A stretch of 64,000 nucleotides of DNA, from positions 25,637-89,636 of the forward strand of contig CANSUS010000007.1 of the NCBI GenBank assembly GCA_947650155.1, read 5' to 3'. The translations under genes were made by a program, and so were the position numbers. Positions 8,311-17,829 of this stretch are shown here, one piece after another; position 1 is the stretch's first letter; each line of letters begins with the position of its first letter. The notes under the pieces are model-generated. The model was not told where the DNA came from, made no database searches, and saw nothing but the letters and a program-made list of their open reading frames with translations. Source of the DNA: an uncultured Lachnospiraceae bacterium (GTDB taxonomy: Bacteria > Bacillota > Clostridia > Lachnospirales > Lachnospiraceae).

Positions 8311-11073
8311 ATGAAGAAATATTTTAGAAAAGCCGCTGTTCTGGGCCTTAGCATTGCCACTGTCTGTTCGCTCTGCGGCTGTAACTCTACAGACAAGTCC
8401 GCTTCCACTGTAAATGAAAATTTGGAAACAGAATCCGCTTCCAAAAATACGGACGCCGGTGCAGAACCTTTATCCGCAGTTTATAAAGTAAATACCGATA
8501 TTTCTTCTTTGGAAAATCCTGTATCTGTTTCCGATACCCTTTATGGTCTCTTTTTGGAGGACATTAATTTTGCCGTCGACGGCGGGCTTTATGCGGAATT
8601 AATCAAAAACCGTTCTTTTGAATACGGTTCTGCCGCCGCCAATGAAAATATGCACGGATGGACAAACGAATATCCTGATTATGTAACTTTTGCAGTAATA
8701 GACGGATCTGCAGGTTCATTGAATGAAAACAACCCTCATTATGCCCTGCTTTTTTATAATGGCCTATCCTCTGCCGACCAGTATTACGGAATCGGCAATG
8801 TGGGATATCTGGATGGTCTGGCTGTTACGGGAAATGAGGAATATCATGTTTCCATATATTTAAGAGCCGCATCGGAATCGGATATAGCGCAGATAGATAC
8901 AGACAGCCTTTCAGACACTCTTACCCCCATTCCCGGGACGGGCGCGGCTGTGAGACTGACACTTCGGGATACGGACGGCACTGTCTATGCGCAGACTTTT
9001 ATTGAAAATATATCCGATACTTGGACAAAATATGAAACGACTTTAACTCCGACTGAAACCGTAAATAAAAATCTTCGCCTTTATGTAGAATGCAGCGGTC
9101 CCGCCGTCTGTCTGGATATGGTGTCCATGATGCCGGCAGACACTTATAAAGGACTGCCGATCCGTAAAGACATCGGCGAATATATGGAAGCATTAAATCC
9201 TTCCTTCTTACGTTTTCCCGGCGGCTGTGTCATAGAAGGAAGGGACGAGGAAAGTATATATAACTGGAAAGACTCCATCGGAAACGGTCTTCGTTTTACG
9301 ATAAACGGAGAAGAAACCACCGGAGATATTGCCGCGCGTCCACAGGGAAAAGATATCTGGTCGGGGACGAAAAATGATCCTTACTATACTACCTATGGTA
9401 TTGGTTTTTATGAATATTTTGCGCTATGCGAGGCGCTTGACTGTCTTCCGGTTCCTGTTTTAAATGCCGGTATGACCTGCCAGGTTCAAAGTCCCCGTTA
9501 TATTGTCTATCCATTAAACAGCGACGAATTTAAACAATATGTTCAGGATGCTTTGGATCTGGTGGAATTCTGCCGGGGCGGCGCCGACACTGCATGGGGA
9601 GCCGTCAGAATTGCTATGGGACATGAAGAACCTTTCCCTTTAAAATATATTGGAATCGGAAATGAACAGTGGCAGAGCGAATACCATGCTCATTATGAAA
9701 AATTTGTAGAAGCATTTGAAAATGCCGCAAAGGAAAAGCCTGAGCTTTACGGCGACATTGAATTGATCGTGGCTAACGGTACGGCATCCGGCAGCACGGA
9801 AGGGTGGTCATACATTGAGGATTATCCTGACTCCATTACCACGCTGGTAGATGAACATTATTATGAATCTCCCAACTGGTTTTTAACGAATACCAAACGG
9901 TATGACGCTTATGACAGAAATACGCAGGCAAAGGTATTTTTAGGGGAATATGCGGCGCAGTCCAATACTTTACATGCAGCGCTGGCGGAAGCCGCTTATA
10001 TGACCGGACTGGAAAGAAATTCCGACATTGTGGAAATGGCCTGCTATGCGCCTATGTTTGGCAACATTAAAACAAATCAATGGCTGCCTGATATGATGTT
10101 TTTTTCCAATCATGCTTTATATGGAACCGCCGATTATTATGTACAGAAAATGTTTGCAAACCATGTGGGGAAGACCATTCTTCCTTCCGAACTTACCATA
10201 ACGGGAAATGCGAAAGAAACCGGTTTATCCGGCGCTGTAGGTCTTGGTTCATGGATGACCTCCGTTTCCTATGACAATCTGACCATCACCTCCAACGCAG
10301 ACGGTTCTGTACTATACAGTTCGGACTTTGAAAAGGAAGATACTCTCAAAACGGACGGTTATACGGAGCATGAAGGCGAATGGAGCATTCAGGACGGAAA
10401 ATTAGTACAGAGTTATACCGGAGATCCTTTCGACGCCAATACCGGAGATGTGGTTTATATTGGAGAAAAAGACTGGAGCAATTACACTTTAACTGTAGAT
10501 GCTGAAATATTAAACGGAAATGAAGGCTTTTTAATCCCTGTATGCGTAAAAGATCCGGGAAACAATATTTTCTGGAATATCGGCGGCTGGGGAAATACGG
10601 TTTCCTGTTTACAGATTGTATCCGGCAATGCCAAAAGCGGTCAGATTACCGGAACAACGAAGAACCTTGTCTTAAAGAAAAACCAGGTATATCAGTTAAA
10701 GGTAGTCGTAGAAGATAATCATATTAAATGTTATATTGATGATACACTTTATATAGATTATACACAGGAAACCCCGGAAAGTATTTATGAAACCTCCAGC
10801 GTTGACGAAAACGGAAATATAATACTTAAGTTTGTGAACGTAGCAGAAGAATCCATTGATATTGATATTTCTCTTGAAAATATAGATATGAACAGTTTTC
10901 ATTCTACTGCCTCTGTAACCGTTTTAAAGGGGGAAAATCTTTCAGATGTGAATTCTTTTGAAGAACCGGAAAAGATCGCGCTGACGGAAGGAACGGTAGA
11001 AGCGGCAGAAAACTTTACTTATACTGCGCCAAAGTATTCCGTAAGTATTATCGTAATATCAAAAAATAATTAG
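8311..11073 (+). CDS. GH51-family alpha-L-arabinofuranosidase, lipoprotein
   Basis: 920 aa lipoprotein: basic N-terminus, hydrophobic core and lipobox LCGC with the lipidated Cys at residue 24, so it is anchored on the outer membrane face. The GH51 signature near the N-terminus (GLFLEDINFAVDGGLYAELI) is followed by a beta-sandwich insert and the TIM barrel. The acid/base Glu452 lies in IGIGNEQW and the likely nucleophile Glu546 in VFLGEYAAQ, as expected for clan GH-A. Unlike simple GH51 enzymes of about 500 aa, there is a laminin-G/concanavalin-like domain (about 665-815, with ...WNIGGWGN...) interrupting the C-terminal beta-domain, which resumes at about 815-915. It probably releases arabinose from arabinan or arabinoxylan for the divergently encoded transporter. 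The nearby GH43 enzyme supports this. Confidence 0.9.
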   Translation: MKKYFRKAAVLGLSIATVCSLCGCNSTDKSASTVNENLETESASKNTDAGAEPLSAVYKVNTDISSLENPVSVSDTLYGLFLEDINFAVDGGLYAELIKNRSFEYGSAAANENMHGWTNEYPDYVTFAVIDGSAGSLNENNPHYALLFYNGLSSADQYYGIGNVGYLDGLAVTGNEEYHVSIYLRAASESDIAQIDTDSLSDTLTPIPGTGAAVRLTLRDTDGTVYAQTFIENISDTWTKYETTLTPTETVNKNLRLYVECSGPAVCLDMVSMMPADTYKGLPIRKDIGEYMEALNPSFLRFPGGCVIEGRDEESIYNWKDSIGNGLRFTINGEETTGDIAARPQGKDIWSGTKNDPYYTTYGIGFYEYFALCEALDCLPVPVLNAGMTCQVQSPRYIVYPLNSDEFKQYVQDALDLVEFCRGGADTAWGAVRIAMGHEEPFPLKYIGIGNEQWQSEYHAHYEKFVEAFENAAKEKPELYGDIELIVANGTASGSTEGWSYIEDYPDSITTLVDEHYYESPNWFLTNTKRYDAYDRNTQAKVFLGEYAAQSNTLHAALAEAAYMTGLERNSDIVEMACYAPMFGNIKTNQWLPDMMFFSNHALYGTADYYVQKMFANHVGKTILPSELTITGNAKETGLSGAVGLGSWMTSVSYDNLTITSNADGSVLYSSDFEKEDTLKTDGYTEHEGEWSIQDGKLVQSYTGDPFDANTGDVVYIGEKDWSNYTLTVDAEILNGNEGFLIPVCVKDPGNNIFWNIGGWGNTVSCLQIVSGNAKSGQITGTTKNLVLKKNQVYQLKVVVEDNHIKCYIDDTLYIDYTQETPESIYETSSVDENGNIILKFVNVAEESIDIDISLENIDMNSFHSTASVTVLKGENLSDVNSFEEPEKIALTEGTVEAAENFTYTAPKYSVSIIVISKNN

Positions 11074-11089
11074 TTGTATATTAATGTGG

Positions 11090-11127
11090 CAGAAGAAAGA
11101 TGGTTAAATTTATCCATCTTTCTTCTG
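11090..11127 (+). terminator. terminator after the GH51 gene
   Basis: Perfect 14-bp stem CAGAAGAAAGATGG / CCATCTTTCTTCTG around a 10-base loop, followed by TTTTGC on the plus strand. It sits between two convergent genes; a U-tract is seen only in the plus direction. Confidence 0.75.
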
Positions 11128-11148
11128 TTTTGCAGTTCATAAAGAACT

Positions 11149-12711
11149 TCATTGTTCACAAACAATATCCTCCATTCTAATTTCCTCCCAATTTTCATAA
11201 TCCTCTTTACAAAAATCATGCGTAATTAAAATGATCATAGCGTTACTTTCATTCAAAATATGAATGACTTGTTTTTTTGTCTCCTGATCCATTGCCGAAA
11301 AAGGCTCGTCCAATAATAGAATTCTTTTATTCTGAACCCATGCGCGACATATTTTTAATAATTGTTGTTCCCCGCCGCTTAATAAAGCTGCATTCTTCAT
11401 TTGTTTTACCTGTTCATATAAATTTACATTGCTCATTTGTCGATCCAGATTGTCTTGATTCAATTCATAAGAATGAAACACAGTAACATTTTGTTCAAAA
11501 CCACCTAAAAACACATGCTGATTTTGAGAAAGATAGAAAAATGCATTTTCAGCAATTCTACTTTTTTTCTGATCGATAATTACACTCCCACTATAGTCCA
11601 TCCAATTTGCCAGAACATTTAATAATGTTGACTTTCCACTTCCGCTTGCACCCCTTAGTACATACTTTTTATTCATCTCAAATGTTACATTATATTCTAA
11701 TACTTTATTTGCATACTCTACTTTAACATCAGAAACTTTAATTTGTTTTTGCGGCATATCTCCTCTGTCTTTTTGTGGATTATATATAAAAAATTCTTCT
11801 AATATATCTACTACTTCTTTCGTAGAATTAATTGTATTGATATCATAAAGAATTTCTTCCACTGGTTCTGTAAAACTCTGCGCATATGTAAGCGCTGCGA
11901 CAATAACTCCGGCTGTAATATAACCTCTCTGAAATAAAATCCCACATAAAATAAACACTAATAAGTCAATAAGACATACCGCGGTTCCTGATATAATATT
12001 ACTGTCTACTTTGGCATATCCATATTTTTTACGTTTCTTTGTAAGGTTATCTGTAATTTTGCCATTCTGATATTGAAATCCCTTTATGCTTTTACTATCG
12101 ATTAAATCAAATCCTTTCAATATATCTGTCATATTTTTTGTATAATTTTCCGCTTCTCCCATAAACTCTTTTCCAGCTTTACTCAATTTACGCTTATAAA
12201 ACTTTGGAGAAATACCTGATAAAATTGATAATGACAATAACACGAAACAAATCAACCAATTCGTATGATACGCAATAACAAATACATAGATTAAAACAGA
12301 CATAACCGACTTAATCAAAGCTGTCCAGGGAGTTAAATAATCTTGTTCTATCTGTGTTATCTGGTTAGTCAACATAGAAAGATATTCCCCATAATTCTTT
12401 TTTGTATAATCTTTATAATCCATTGTCGTTAATTTTTCAAAACATTTCTTTTTTAATCTGTTTTCAAAACTAAGCGCACTTTTCCAAACAAATCGTTCCG
12501 ATACCCATGTTGCCGCCAAATATATGATAAAACTTATACAATATAATACGATTAAACTGCCAAAATGAAAGTTTTTATCTATAATCAATGCATCTACTAA
12601 ATATTTATTGTATGCAGGAATAAATGAAATCGCTGCTGTCGCAATAAATGTAAATAGAACCTGCATAAAGATATATTTTTTTGTTTTAAGTAATTCCTTT
12701 TTTACTGTCAT
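11149..12711 (-). CDS. ABC exporter, fused membrane and ATPase domains
   Basis: 520 aa half-transporter. Six membrane helices (about residues 15-290) are followed by an ATPase domain (about 325-515) with Walker A GASGSGKST, Q-loop in YLSQNQHVF, signature LLSGGEQQ, Walker B ILLLDEPFSAMD and switch His in ITHD. It is somewhat shorter than the usual 570-600 aa because the helical subdomain between Q-loop and signature is short. The gene stands alone between a terminator and the pts operon terminator, with an AGAGGAAG ribosome site. Exporters of this shape move peptides, lipids or drugs; a homodimer is implied. No peptide precursor or immunity gene is visible next to it, so the substrate is unknown. 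Confidence 0.85.
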   Translation of the reverse strand: MTVKKELLKTKKYIFMQVLFTFIATAAISFIPAYNKYLVDALIIDKNFHFGSLIVLYCISFIIYLAATWVSERFVWKSALSFENRLKKKCFEKLTTMDYKDYTKKNYGEYLSMLTNQITQIEQDYLTPWTALIKSVMSVLIYVFVIAYHTNWLICFVLLSLSILSGISPKFYKRKLSKAGKEFMGEAENYTKNMTDILKGFDLIDSKSIKGFQYQNGKITDNLTKKRKKYGYAKVDSNIISGTAVCLIDLLVFILCGILFQRGYITAGVIVAALTYAQSFTEPVEEILYDINTINSTKEVVDILEEFFIYNPQKDRGDMPQKQIKVSDVKVEYANKVLEYNVTFEMNKKYVLRGASGSGKSTLLNVLANWMDYSGSVIIDQKKSRIAENAFFYLSQNQHVFLGGFEQNVTVFHSYELNQDNLDRQMSNVNLYEQVKQMKNAALLSGGEQQLLKICRAWVQNKRILLLDEPFSAMDQETKKQVIHILNESNAMIILITHDFCKEDYENWEEIRMEDIVCEQ

Positions 12712-12812
12712 GTGTACTTCCTCTTATCTCTTCGTATATATCGATATTATAATGTTTTGTTATACGTAAACATACAATCTCTGGAAAATTTTTGAATTCT
12801 ATGAAACAATAA

Positions 12813-12851
12813 AAATGCATGGTTATGAATTAATGTCATTTCCATGCATTT
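12813..12851 (-). terminator. terminator of the fruRKA-ptsHI operon
   Basis: Read on the minus strand, a 10-bp stem AAATGCATGG / CCATGCATTT with a 19-base loop is followed by a T-rich tail (TTATTGTTT). It lies about 75 bases after the ptsI stop. Confidence 0.7.
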
Positions 12852-12926
12852 CTATCATAAATACATTATATCTCATTATTTCTAAATGATTAAACTGTTT
12901 TTTTAAATTTAACAAAATAATTTTTC

Positions 12927-14555
12927 TTACTTTAATGATAAATTCACACTTCTGATTTTATCCCGTACTTTCAAAATCATGGACGGCGTCACAGACAATT
13001 CATCAAATCCCATTCTGAGAAACTCTTCCGTCAATGTGGTATCCGCGCCAAGTTCCCCACAGATCCCTACCCAACAGTCCTCTTTATGTCCATTTTCCAC
13101 TACCATTTTAAGCATTCTTAAAACTGCCTCGTGATGAGAGTCATAAATAGAATCAAGTTTCGGATTCTGTCTGTCGATTGCCAAAGTATACTGCGTCAGA
13201 TCATTGGTGCCAATGGAGAAAAAGTCTACTTCCTTTGCCAGAAGGTCGCTGATCATGACTGCTGCCGGCGTTTCGATCATAATTCCGATCTCCGCATCTT
13301 TGTAGGGAAGATTTTCCTGATCCAGTTCCGCCTTCACTTCTGCAATTATTTCTTTGATTTCTTTTACTTCCCGTACGGAAATAATCATGGGAAACATAAT
13401 GGATATTGTACCATAGTAACTTGCACGGTAAATTGCGCGAAGCTGTGTCTTGAAAATCTCTTTTCTGTCAAGACAAATACGAATCGCCCGATAACCCATC
13501 GCCGGATTTTCTTCTTTTTCCAGACCAAAATAATCCACCTGTTTATCAGCGCCTATATCCAGGGTACGGATAATCACCTTTTTTCCCGCCATATTTTCCG
13601 CTACCGTCTTATATGCATTGAACTGTACTTCTTCTGTCGGAAAATCTTCGGATTCCAGAAACAAAAATTCACTTCGGAATAATCCGATTCCTCCGGCGTC
13701 GTTGGCAAGCACATTTGCCACGTCCGCCACACTTCCGATGTTAGCGTAAAGATGAATCTTTTTCCCGTCTAAAGTAACATTATCCTTTCCTTTTAACTCT
13801 TGAAGAAGACGTTTTTTCTGTTCGTCCTCTTCCTTTAATTTTTCATATCTTAAAAGAGTTTCCCGATCCGGTTCCACATAAAGCGTTCCTTCATAACCGT
13901 CTACAATGCCCCATTTTCCGTCCATTTCTTCCAAATTATCCAAACTTACACCGATCAGAGCCGGAATATTCATTGTACGGGCAAGAATGGCAGTATGAGA
14001 ATTTGTGGAACCTTTTCTTGTTACAAAAGAAAGTACTTTCGACTTATCCAGCTGCACGGTTTCACTGGGCGCCAAATCCTCCGCCAATAAAATTACCGGT
14101 TCGTCTCCCATCTCTTTTCCTTCCGATGCGCCCTGTAGAACAGAAATAACCCTGTTGCTGATATCCCGTACATCTGCTGCACGTTCCCGCATATACTCGT
14201 CTTCCATTGCAGAAAACATTCCGGCAAAATTATCGCCTGTTGTCGCCGTTGCAAATTCGGCATTCACTTCCTGCGACCGGATCATATTGGTAATGGATTC
14301 TATATAATCTAAATCATCTAACATCATCTTATGTACTTCAAAAATCATGGCATTCACTTCTCCGACTTCCTTTAATGCCTTATCATAAAGTACAGTAAGC
14401 TGATCTTTCGCTTTTTCTCTTGCAGAGGTAAAACGGATTACCTCTGCCTCTGTATCATGAATTTTTATTCGCTTTACCTGATGATCTTTTTTACCATACA
14501 CGGAAAGTCTGCCGATTGCAATTCCACCAAATACACTTTTACCTTTCAGTAACAT
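12927..14555 (-). CDS. ptsI: PTS enzyme I (phosphoenolpyruvate-protein phosphotransferase)
   Basis: 542 aa, slightly shorter than the usual 570. It takes phosphate from PEP and passes it to HPr in the cytoplasm. The phosphorylated His187 lies in KGSTNSHTAILAR within the swivelling phosphohistidine domain (about 145-225). The C-terminal PEP-binding TIM barrel (about 255-540) contains GIGLFRSEFLF and the active-site Cys in GICGELGAD. It is the last gene of the operon, 19 bases after ptsH, and is followed by a terminator. Having EI and HPr downstream of fruA means the general PTS enzymes are expressed with the fructose-specific ones. Other EI or HPr copies may exist elsewhere in the genome, which this window cannot show. 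Confidence 0.95.
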   Translation of the reverse strand: MLLKGKSVFGGIAIGRLSVYGKKDHQVKRIKIHDTEAEVIRFTSAREKAKDQLTVLYDKALKEVGEVNAMIFEVHKMMLDDLDYIESITNMIRSQEVNAEFATATTGDNFAGMFSAMEDEYMRERAADVRDISNRVISVLQGASEGKEMGDEPVILLAEDLAPSETVQLDKSKVLSFVTRKGSTNSHTAILARTMNIPALIGVSLDNLEEMDGKWGIVDGYEGTLYVEPDRETLLRYEKLKEEDEQKKRLLQELKGKDNVTLDGKKIHLYANIGSVADVANVLANDAGGIGLFRSEFLFLESEDFPTEEVQFNAYKTVAENMAGKKVIIRTLDIGADKQVDYFGLEKEENPAMGYRAIRICLDRKEIFKTQLRAIYRASYYGTISIMFPMIISVREVKEIKEIIAEVKAELDQENLPYKDAEIGIMIETPAAVMISDLLAKEVDFFSIGTNDLTQYTLAIDRQNPKLDSIYDSHHEAVLRMLKMVVENGHKEDCWVGICGELGADTTLTEEFLRMGFDELSVTPSMILKVRDKIRSVNLSLK

Positions 14556-14574
14556 GTAACCCCTCCGTTCCTGT

Positions 14575-14832
14575 TTACAGATTTTCTTCTAAAAATTTAC
14601 CAAGCGCCTCTATTGCTTCTTCTTCCTTTTCACCGTTTGTTCTGACAATGATTTCTTCTCCGCACTTTGCACCCAGTCCCATAATCCCGAAAATACGTTT
14701 TGCATCTGCTTCTTTTTCTCCCTTACAGATTGTTACAGTACACGGATAAGCTGCCGCCTCTTTTACAAATAATCCTGCCGGTCTTGCATGAATGCCTTCT
14801 TTGTCCTTAATTACATATTTGATTTCTTTCAT
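14575..14832 (-). CDS. ptsH: HPr family phosphocarrier protein lacking Ser46
   Basis: 85 aa, usual HPr length. The ATG at 14832 is chosen over an ATG 27 bases further upstream because a GGAGG site lies about 8 bases before it and the protein then begins like HPr. The catalytic His15 is present in GIHARPAG, so phosphate transfer from EI to EIIA should work. At the regulatory site, where B. subtilis HPr has KSIMGVMSLG with Ser46, this protein has KRIFGIMGLG: position 46 is Arg. Phosphorylation by HPr kinase and Ser-P dependent CcpA binding therefore should not occur with this copy. It sits between fruA and ptsI and is probably dedicated to fructose uptake, with a canonical HPr possibly elsewhere. 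Confidence 0.93.
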   Translation of the reverse strand: MKEIKYVIKDKEGIHARPAGLFVKEAAAYPCTVTICKGEKEADAKRIFGIMGLGAKCGEEIIVRTNGEKEEEAIEALGKFLEENL

Positions 14833-14897
14833 AGTCTCTTTCCTCCATTTTGATATCATATTTTTTCATGTTTACTTTTTAAATCCTATACTCTTTA

Positions 14898-16817
14898 TTA
14901 TTTATGAATCTCTTTTTTTAATACGCCAAGCAGCACACAGGATACTGCTGAACCGACTGCAAGAGCAATCAGGTACATCAACGGATTTCCTACGGTCAGG
15001 AATACAAAGATTCCTCCGTGAGGCGCCATAAGCGTACAATGAAATGCCATTGACAACGCTCCTGACACGGCTGCTCCCGCTACACAGGCCGGCAATACAC
15101 GAAGCGGATCTGCCGCTGCAAAAGGTATCGCGCCCTCTGTGATAAAAGACAGCCCCATGATAAAATTGGTAGGTCCGGCCTTTCTTTCTTCTGCTGTAAA
15201 TTTATTTTTGAAAAACAAAGTTGCAAGAGCAATGGCAATCGGAGGCACCATACCGCCTATCATCACTGCCGCCATAATGTTGTAATTACCCGCTGCAATC
15301 GACGCCGTACCAAAAACGTATGCCGCTTTATTCACAGGGCCTCCCATGTCAACAGACATCATGCCGCCAAGCAATGCCCCTAATAAAACAGCGCTCGCAC
15401 CATTCATACTGTTAAGACCGTTATTGATCAAAGTATTTAACCCACCAATAGGCGGTTCAACAAGATAAGTCATAATCAGCCCGATAATTAAAATTCCAAA
15501 AAGCGGATAAAGCAATACCGGTTTTAAACCTTCCAAACTATCGGGAAGTTTATCAAAAATTTTCTTTAACAGTTTTACCACATATCCTGCAAGAAAACCT
15601 GCGGCCAATGCTCCTAAAAAGCCTGAAGTTCCGCCTGCCGCGATAGAACCTCCTACGAAACCTACTGCAAGACCGGGACGGTCTGCAATACTCATCGCGA
15701 TAAATCCTGCAAGAATCGGAAGCATGAATCCAAATGCGGCGTCACCGATTTGTTTAAACATTGCCGCAAAAGAAGTAATTGTACCAAAATTTCCTCTTTC
15801 TTCCAGTGATAAAGAATTCAGGTCAACGGAAAAACCATCGATTAAAAATGCTATTGCAATTAATATACCGCCGCCTACTACAAAGGGAAGCATATGGGAT
15901 ACTCCATTCATCAGGTTCTTGTAAATCTGATGACCAATACTGTCACTTTCTCCGCCATCCTCTGTTGCTTCAGCTTTTCCATTCCCATGATAAACAGACG
16001 CCTGACCGTTCATTGCTTTTGTAAGCAATTCTTCGGCTTTACTGATACCGTCCGCTACTTTACACTGGATTACCTGCTTTCCGTCAAATCGGTCCATAGG
16101 CACTTGCGTATCAGCCGCTACAATAATACAATCCGCCTCATTGATTTCGCTTTTTGTCAGCACATTTTTTGCACCGCCTGAACCTCTTGTTTCTACTTTT
16201 ATTCTACACCCTAATTCTTTTGCCTTTTTTTCCAGGCTTTCTGCCGCCATATAAGTATGCGCAATTCCCGTAGGGCATCCTGTTACGGCAAGGATAAATT
16301 TCTGATTCTCTGCAGAATTTTTATTTTGTTCCACGATTTTTTTATTTTCTGCTTCGTCCTTTTCTTCCTCTGCTTTATCAATAACTTTTAAAAATTCCTC
16401 TACTGTTTTCGCATTTCTCAAACTGCCTGTAAAATATTCATCCATAAGAAGCACCGATAATTTACTCAATACATCCAAATGTACATTGTCTTCTGTATTT
16501 GGCGCTGCAATCAGAAAAATCAGGTTTACCTTTTCTCCATCCAGCGCATCGAAATCCACTCCTTCCGGTATCACCATCGCCGCAAGTCCCGGCTTTGTCA
16601 CTGCATTGGATTTACAATGGGGAATGGCTATGCCCTCTCCAATTCCGGTAGTGCTTTCTTCTTCTCTGGCATACACTCCTTTCCGGTAGGTCTCAACATC
16701 ATTTATCTTTCCGCTCTTTGCCATAAGATCTACCATTTGATCCAGCGCTTCTTTTTTTCCTGCTGCAGCGCCTTGAAGTTCAATGCTTTCTTCTGATAAT
16801 AATTCTCTGATCTTCAT
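14898..16817 (-). CDS. fruA: fructose-specific PTS EIIABC permease
   Basis: 639 aa with domain order A-B-C. EIIA (about 1-150) has its phosphorylated His67 in GIAIPHCKS. A Glu/Lys/Asn-rich linker leads to EIIB (about 172-275) with Cys181 in AVTGCPTGIAHTY. EIIC (about 290-635) holds eight to ten membrane segments including GGPVNKAAYVFG and LMAPHGGIFVF. It imports fructose as fructose-1-phosphate, which the adjacent FruK product converts to fructose-1,6-bisphosphate. It follows fruK by 60 bases and precedes ptsH by 65 bases, in the order fruR-fruK-fruA-ptsH-ptsI. Confidence 0.95.
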   Translation of the reverse strand: MKIRELLSEESIELQGAAAGKKEALDQMVDLMAKSGKINDVETYRKGVYAREEESTTGIGEGIAIPHCKSNAVTKPGLAAMVIPEGVDFDALDGEKVNLIFLIAAPNTEDNVHLDVLSKLSVLLMDEYFTGSLRNAKTVEEFLKVIDKAEEEKDEAENKKIVEQNKNSAENQKFILAVTGCPTGIAHTYMAAESLEKKAKELGCRIKVETRGSGGAKNVLTKSEINEADCIIVAADTQVPMDRFDGKQVIQCKVADGISKAEELLTKAMNGQASVYHGNGKAEATEDGGESDSIGHQIYKNLMNGVSHMLPFVVGGGILIAIAFLIDGFSVDLNSLSLEERGNFGTITSFAAMFKQIGDAAFGFMLPILAGFIAMSIADRPGLAVGFVGGSIAAGGTSGFLGALAAGFLAGYVVKLLKKIFDKLPDSLEGLKPVLLYPLFGILIIGLIMTYLVEPPIGGLNTLINNGLNSMNGASAVLLGALLGGMMSVDMGGPVNKAAYVFGTASIAAGNYNIMAAVMIGGMVPPIAIALATLFFKNKFTAEERKAGPTNFIMGLSFITEGAIPFAAADPLRVLPACVAGAAVSGALSMAFHCTLMAPHGGIFVFLTVGNPLMYLIALAVGSAVSCVLLGVLKKEIHK

Positions 16818-16877
16818 AATCCATACCTCCGTCCGTTATGACAACTGCTTGATTTCCATTTTTAATACATTAAAATC

Positions 16878-17804
16878 TTATATTTTTATTTCAAGTTCTA
16901 CATGATTGTCTTTCATTAAATCAAATACTTCTTTTTTTGTTGCCAGCTCATTGGAAAATGCTGATGCGCTTCCGGTATAGAGTCCCATTTGAAATGCCCT
17001 TTCATAGTCTTTATACTCCAAATAACCTGCTAAAAATCCTGCCACCATAGAATCTCCGGCTCCTACGGAATTTATGACTCTTCCTTTCGGAGCTTCTGAC
17101 TGATATACGCTTCCGTCCTTCGCCGCCAATACGGCGCCGTCTCCTGCCATAGACACCAATACATTTTCCGCACCCTTTTCCTGCAGCTGTTTTGCATAAA
17201 AAATCACATCTTCTTTTTCCATAATCTGCGTATGAAAAATTTCTCCCAATTCATGATTATTTGGCTTAATCAGAAAAGGATGGTACTGCAGTACGTTAAC
17301 CAGAAGGTCTTTTGTAGCATCCACAACAATTCTTAGCTGTTTTTTCTCTAAACGTTTCATAATATCCATGTACATTGTCCCCGGCATCACATCAGGAATA
17401 CTGCCTGCCATTACTAAAATATCATCTTCGTTTAACTGATCCAGCCGTGTATAAAGTTTTTCTATATCCTCTTTTCCAATGACCGGTCCCTGCCCGTTAA
17501 TTTCCGTTTCCTGATCGGAGCGAAGCTTCACGTTAATCCTTGTCATTCCCTCTTTCACGGAAAGAAATTCTGTCTGAATCCCTCTGTCCTCCAAAAGTTC
17601 TTTTAGTTTATCTCCGGTAAACCCTGCCAAATATCCAAGCGCTGTGCTTTCAAATCCAAGATTTTTTAACACCATAGAAACGTTGATCCCTTTTCCGCCC
17701 GGAAATAAAATCTCTTCCGTTGTCCGGTTCACCATGCCGCAGGTAAAATGAGGCACCGTTAAAATATAATCTAATGAAGGATTAAAAGTTAATGTGTAAA
17801 TCAT
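16878..17804 (-). CDS. fruK: 1-phosphofructokinase
   Basis: 308 aa PfkB-family sugar kinase, typical length. It shows the N-terminal TFNPSLDYIL start of 1-phosphofructokinases, the FPGGKGINVS substrate motif, and the catalytic GAGDSMVAGFLAG near the C-terminus with the Asp base. It phosphorylates the fructose-1-phosphate produced by FruA. It begins 25 bases after fruR and is co-transcribed. A related tagatose-6-phosphate kinase is the main alternative, but the fruA neighbour decides for FruK. Confidence 0.94.
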   Translation of the reverse strand: MIYTLTFNPSLDYILTVPHFTCGMVNRTTEEILFPGGKGINVSMVLKNLGFESTALGYLAGFTGDKLKELLEDRGIQTEFLSVKEGMTRINVKLRSDQETEINGQGPVIGKEDIEKLYTRLDQLNEDDILVMAGSIPDVMPGTMYMDIMKRLEKKQLRIVVDATKDLLVNVLQYHPFLIKPNNHELGEIFHTQIMEKEDVIFYAKQLQEKGAENVLVSMAGDGAVLAAKDGSVYQSEAPKGRVINSVGAGDSMVAGFLAGYLEYKDYERAFQMGLYTGSASAFSNELATKKEVFDLMKDNHVELEIKI

Positions 17805-17829
17805 ATTTGATCACATCCTTTCCATTCGT

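Noticed and set aside
13131..13682. 183-aa plus-strand reading frame inside ptsI
   Set aside because: Complete overlap with the strongly supported ptsI gene on the other strand; composition rich in Phe, Cys and His typical of shadow frames.
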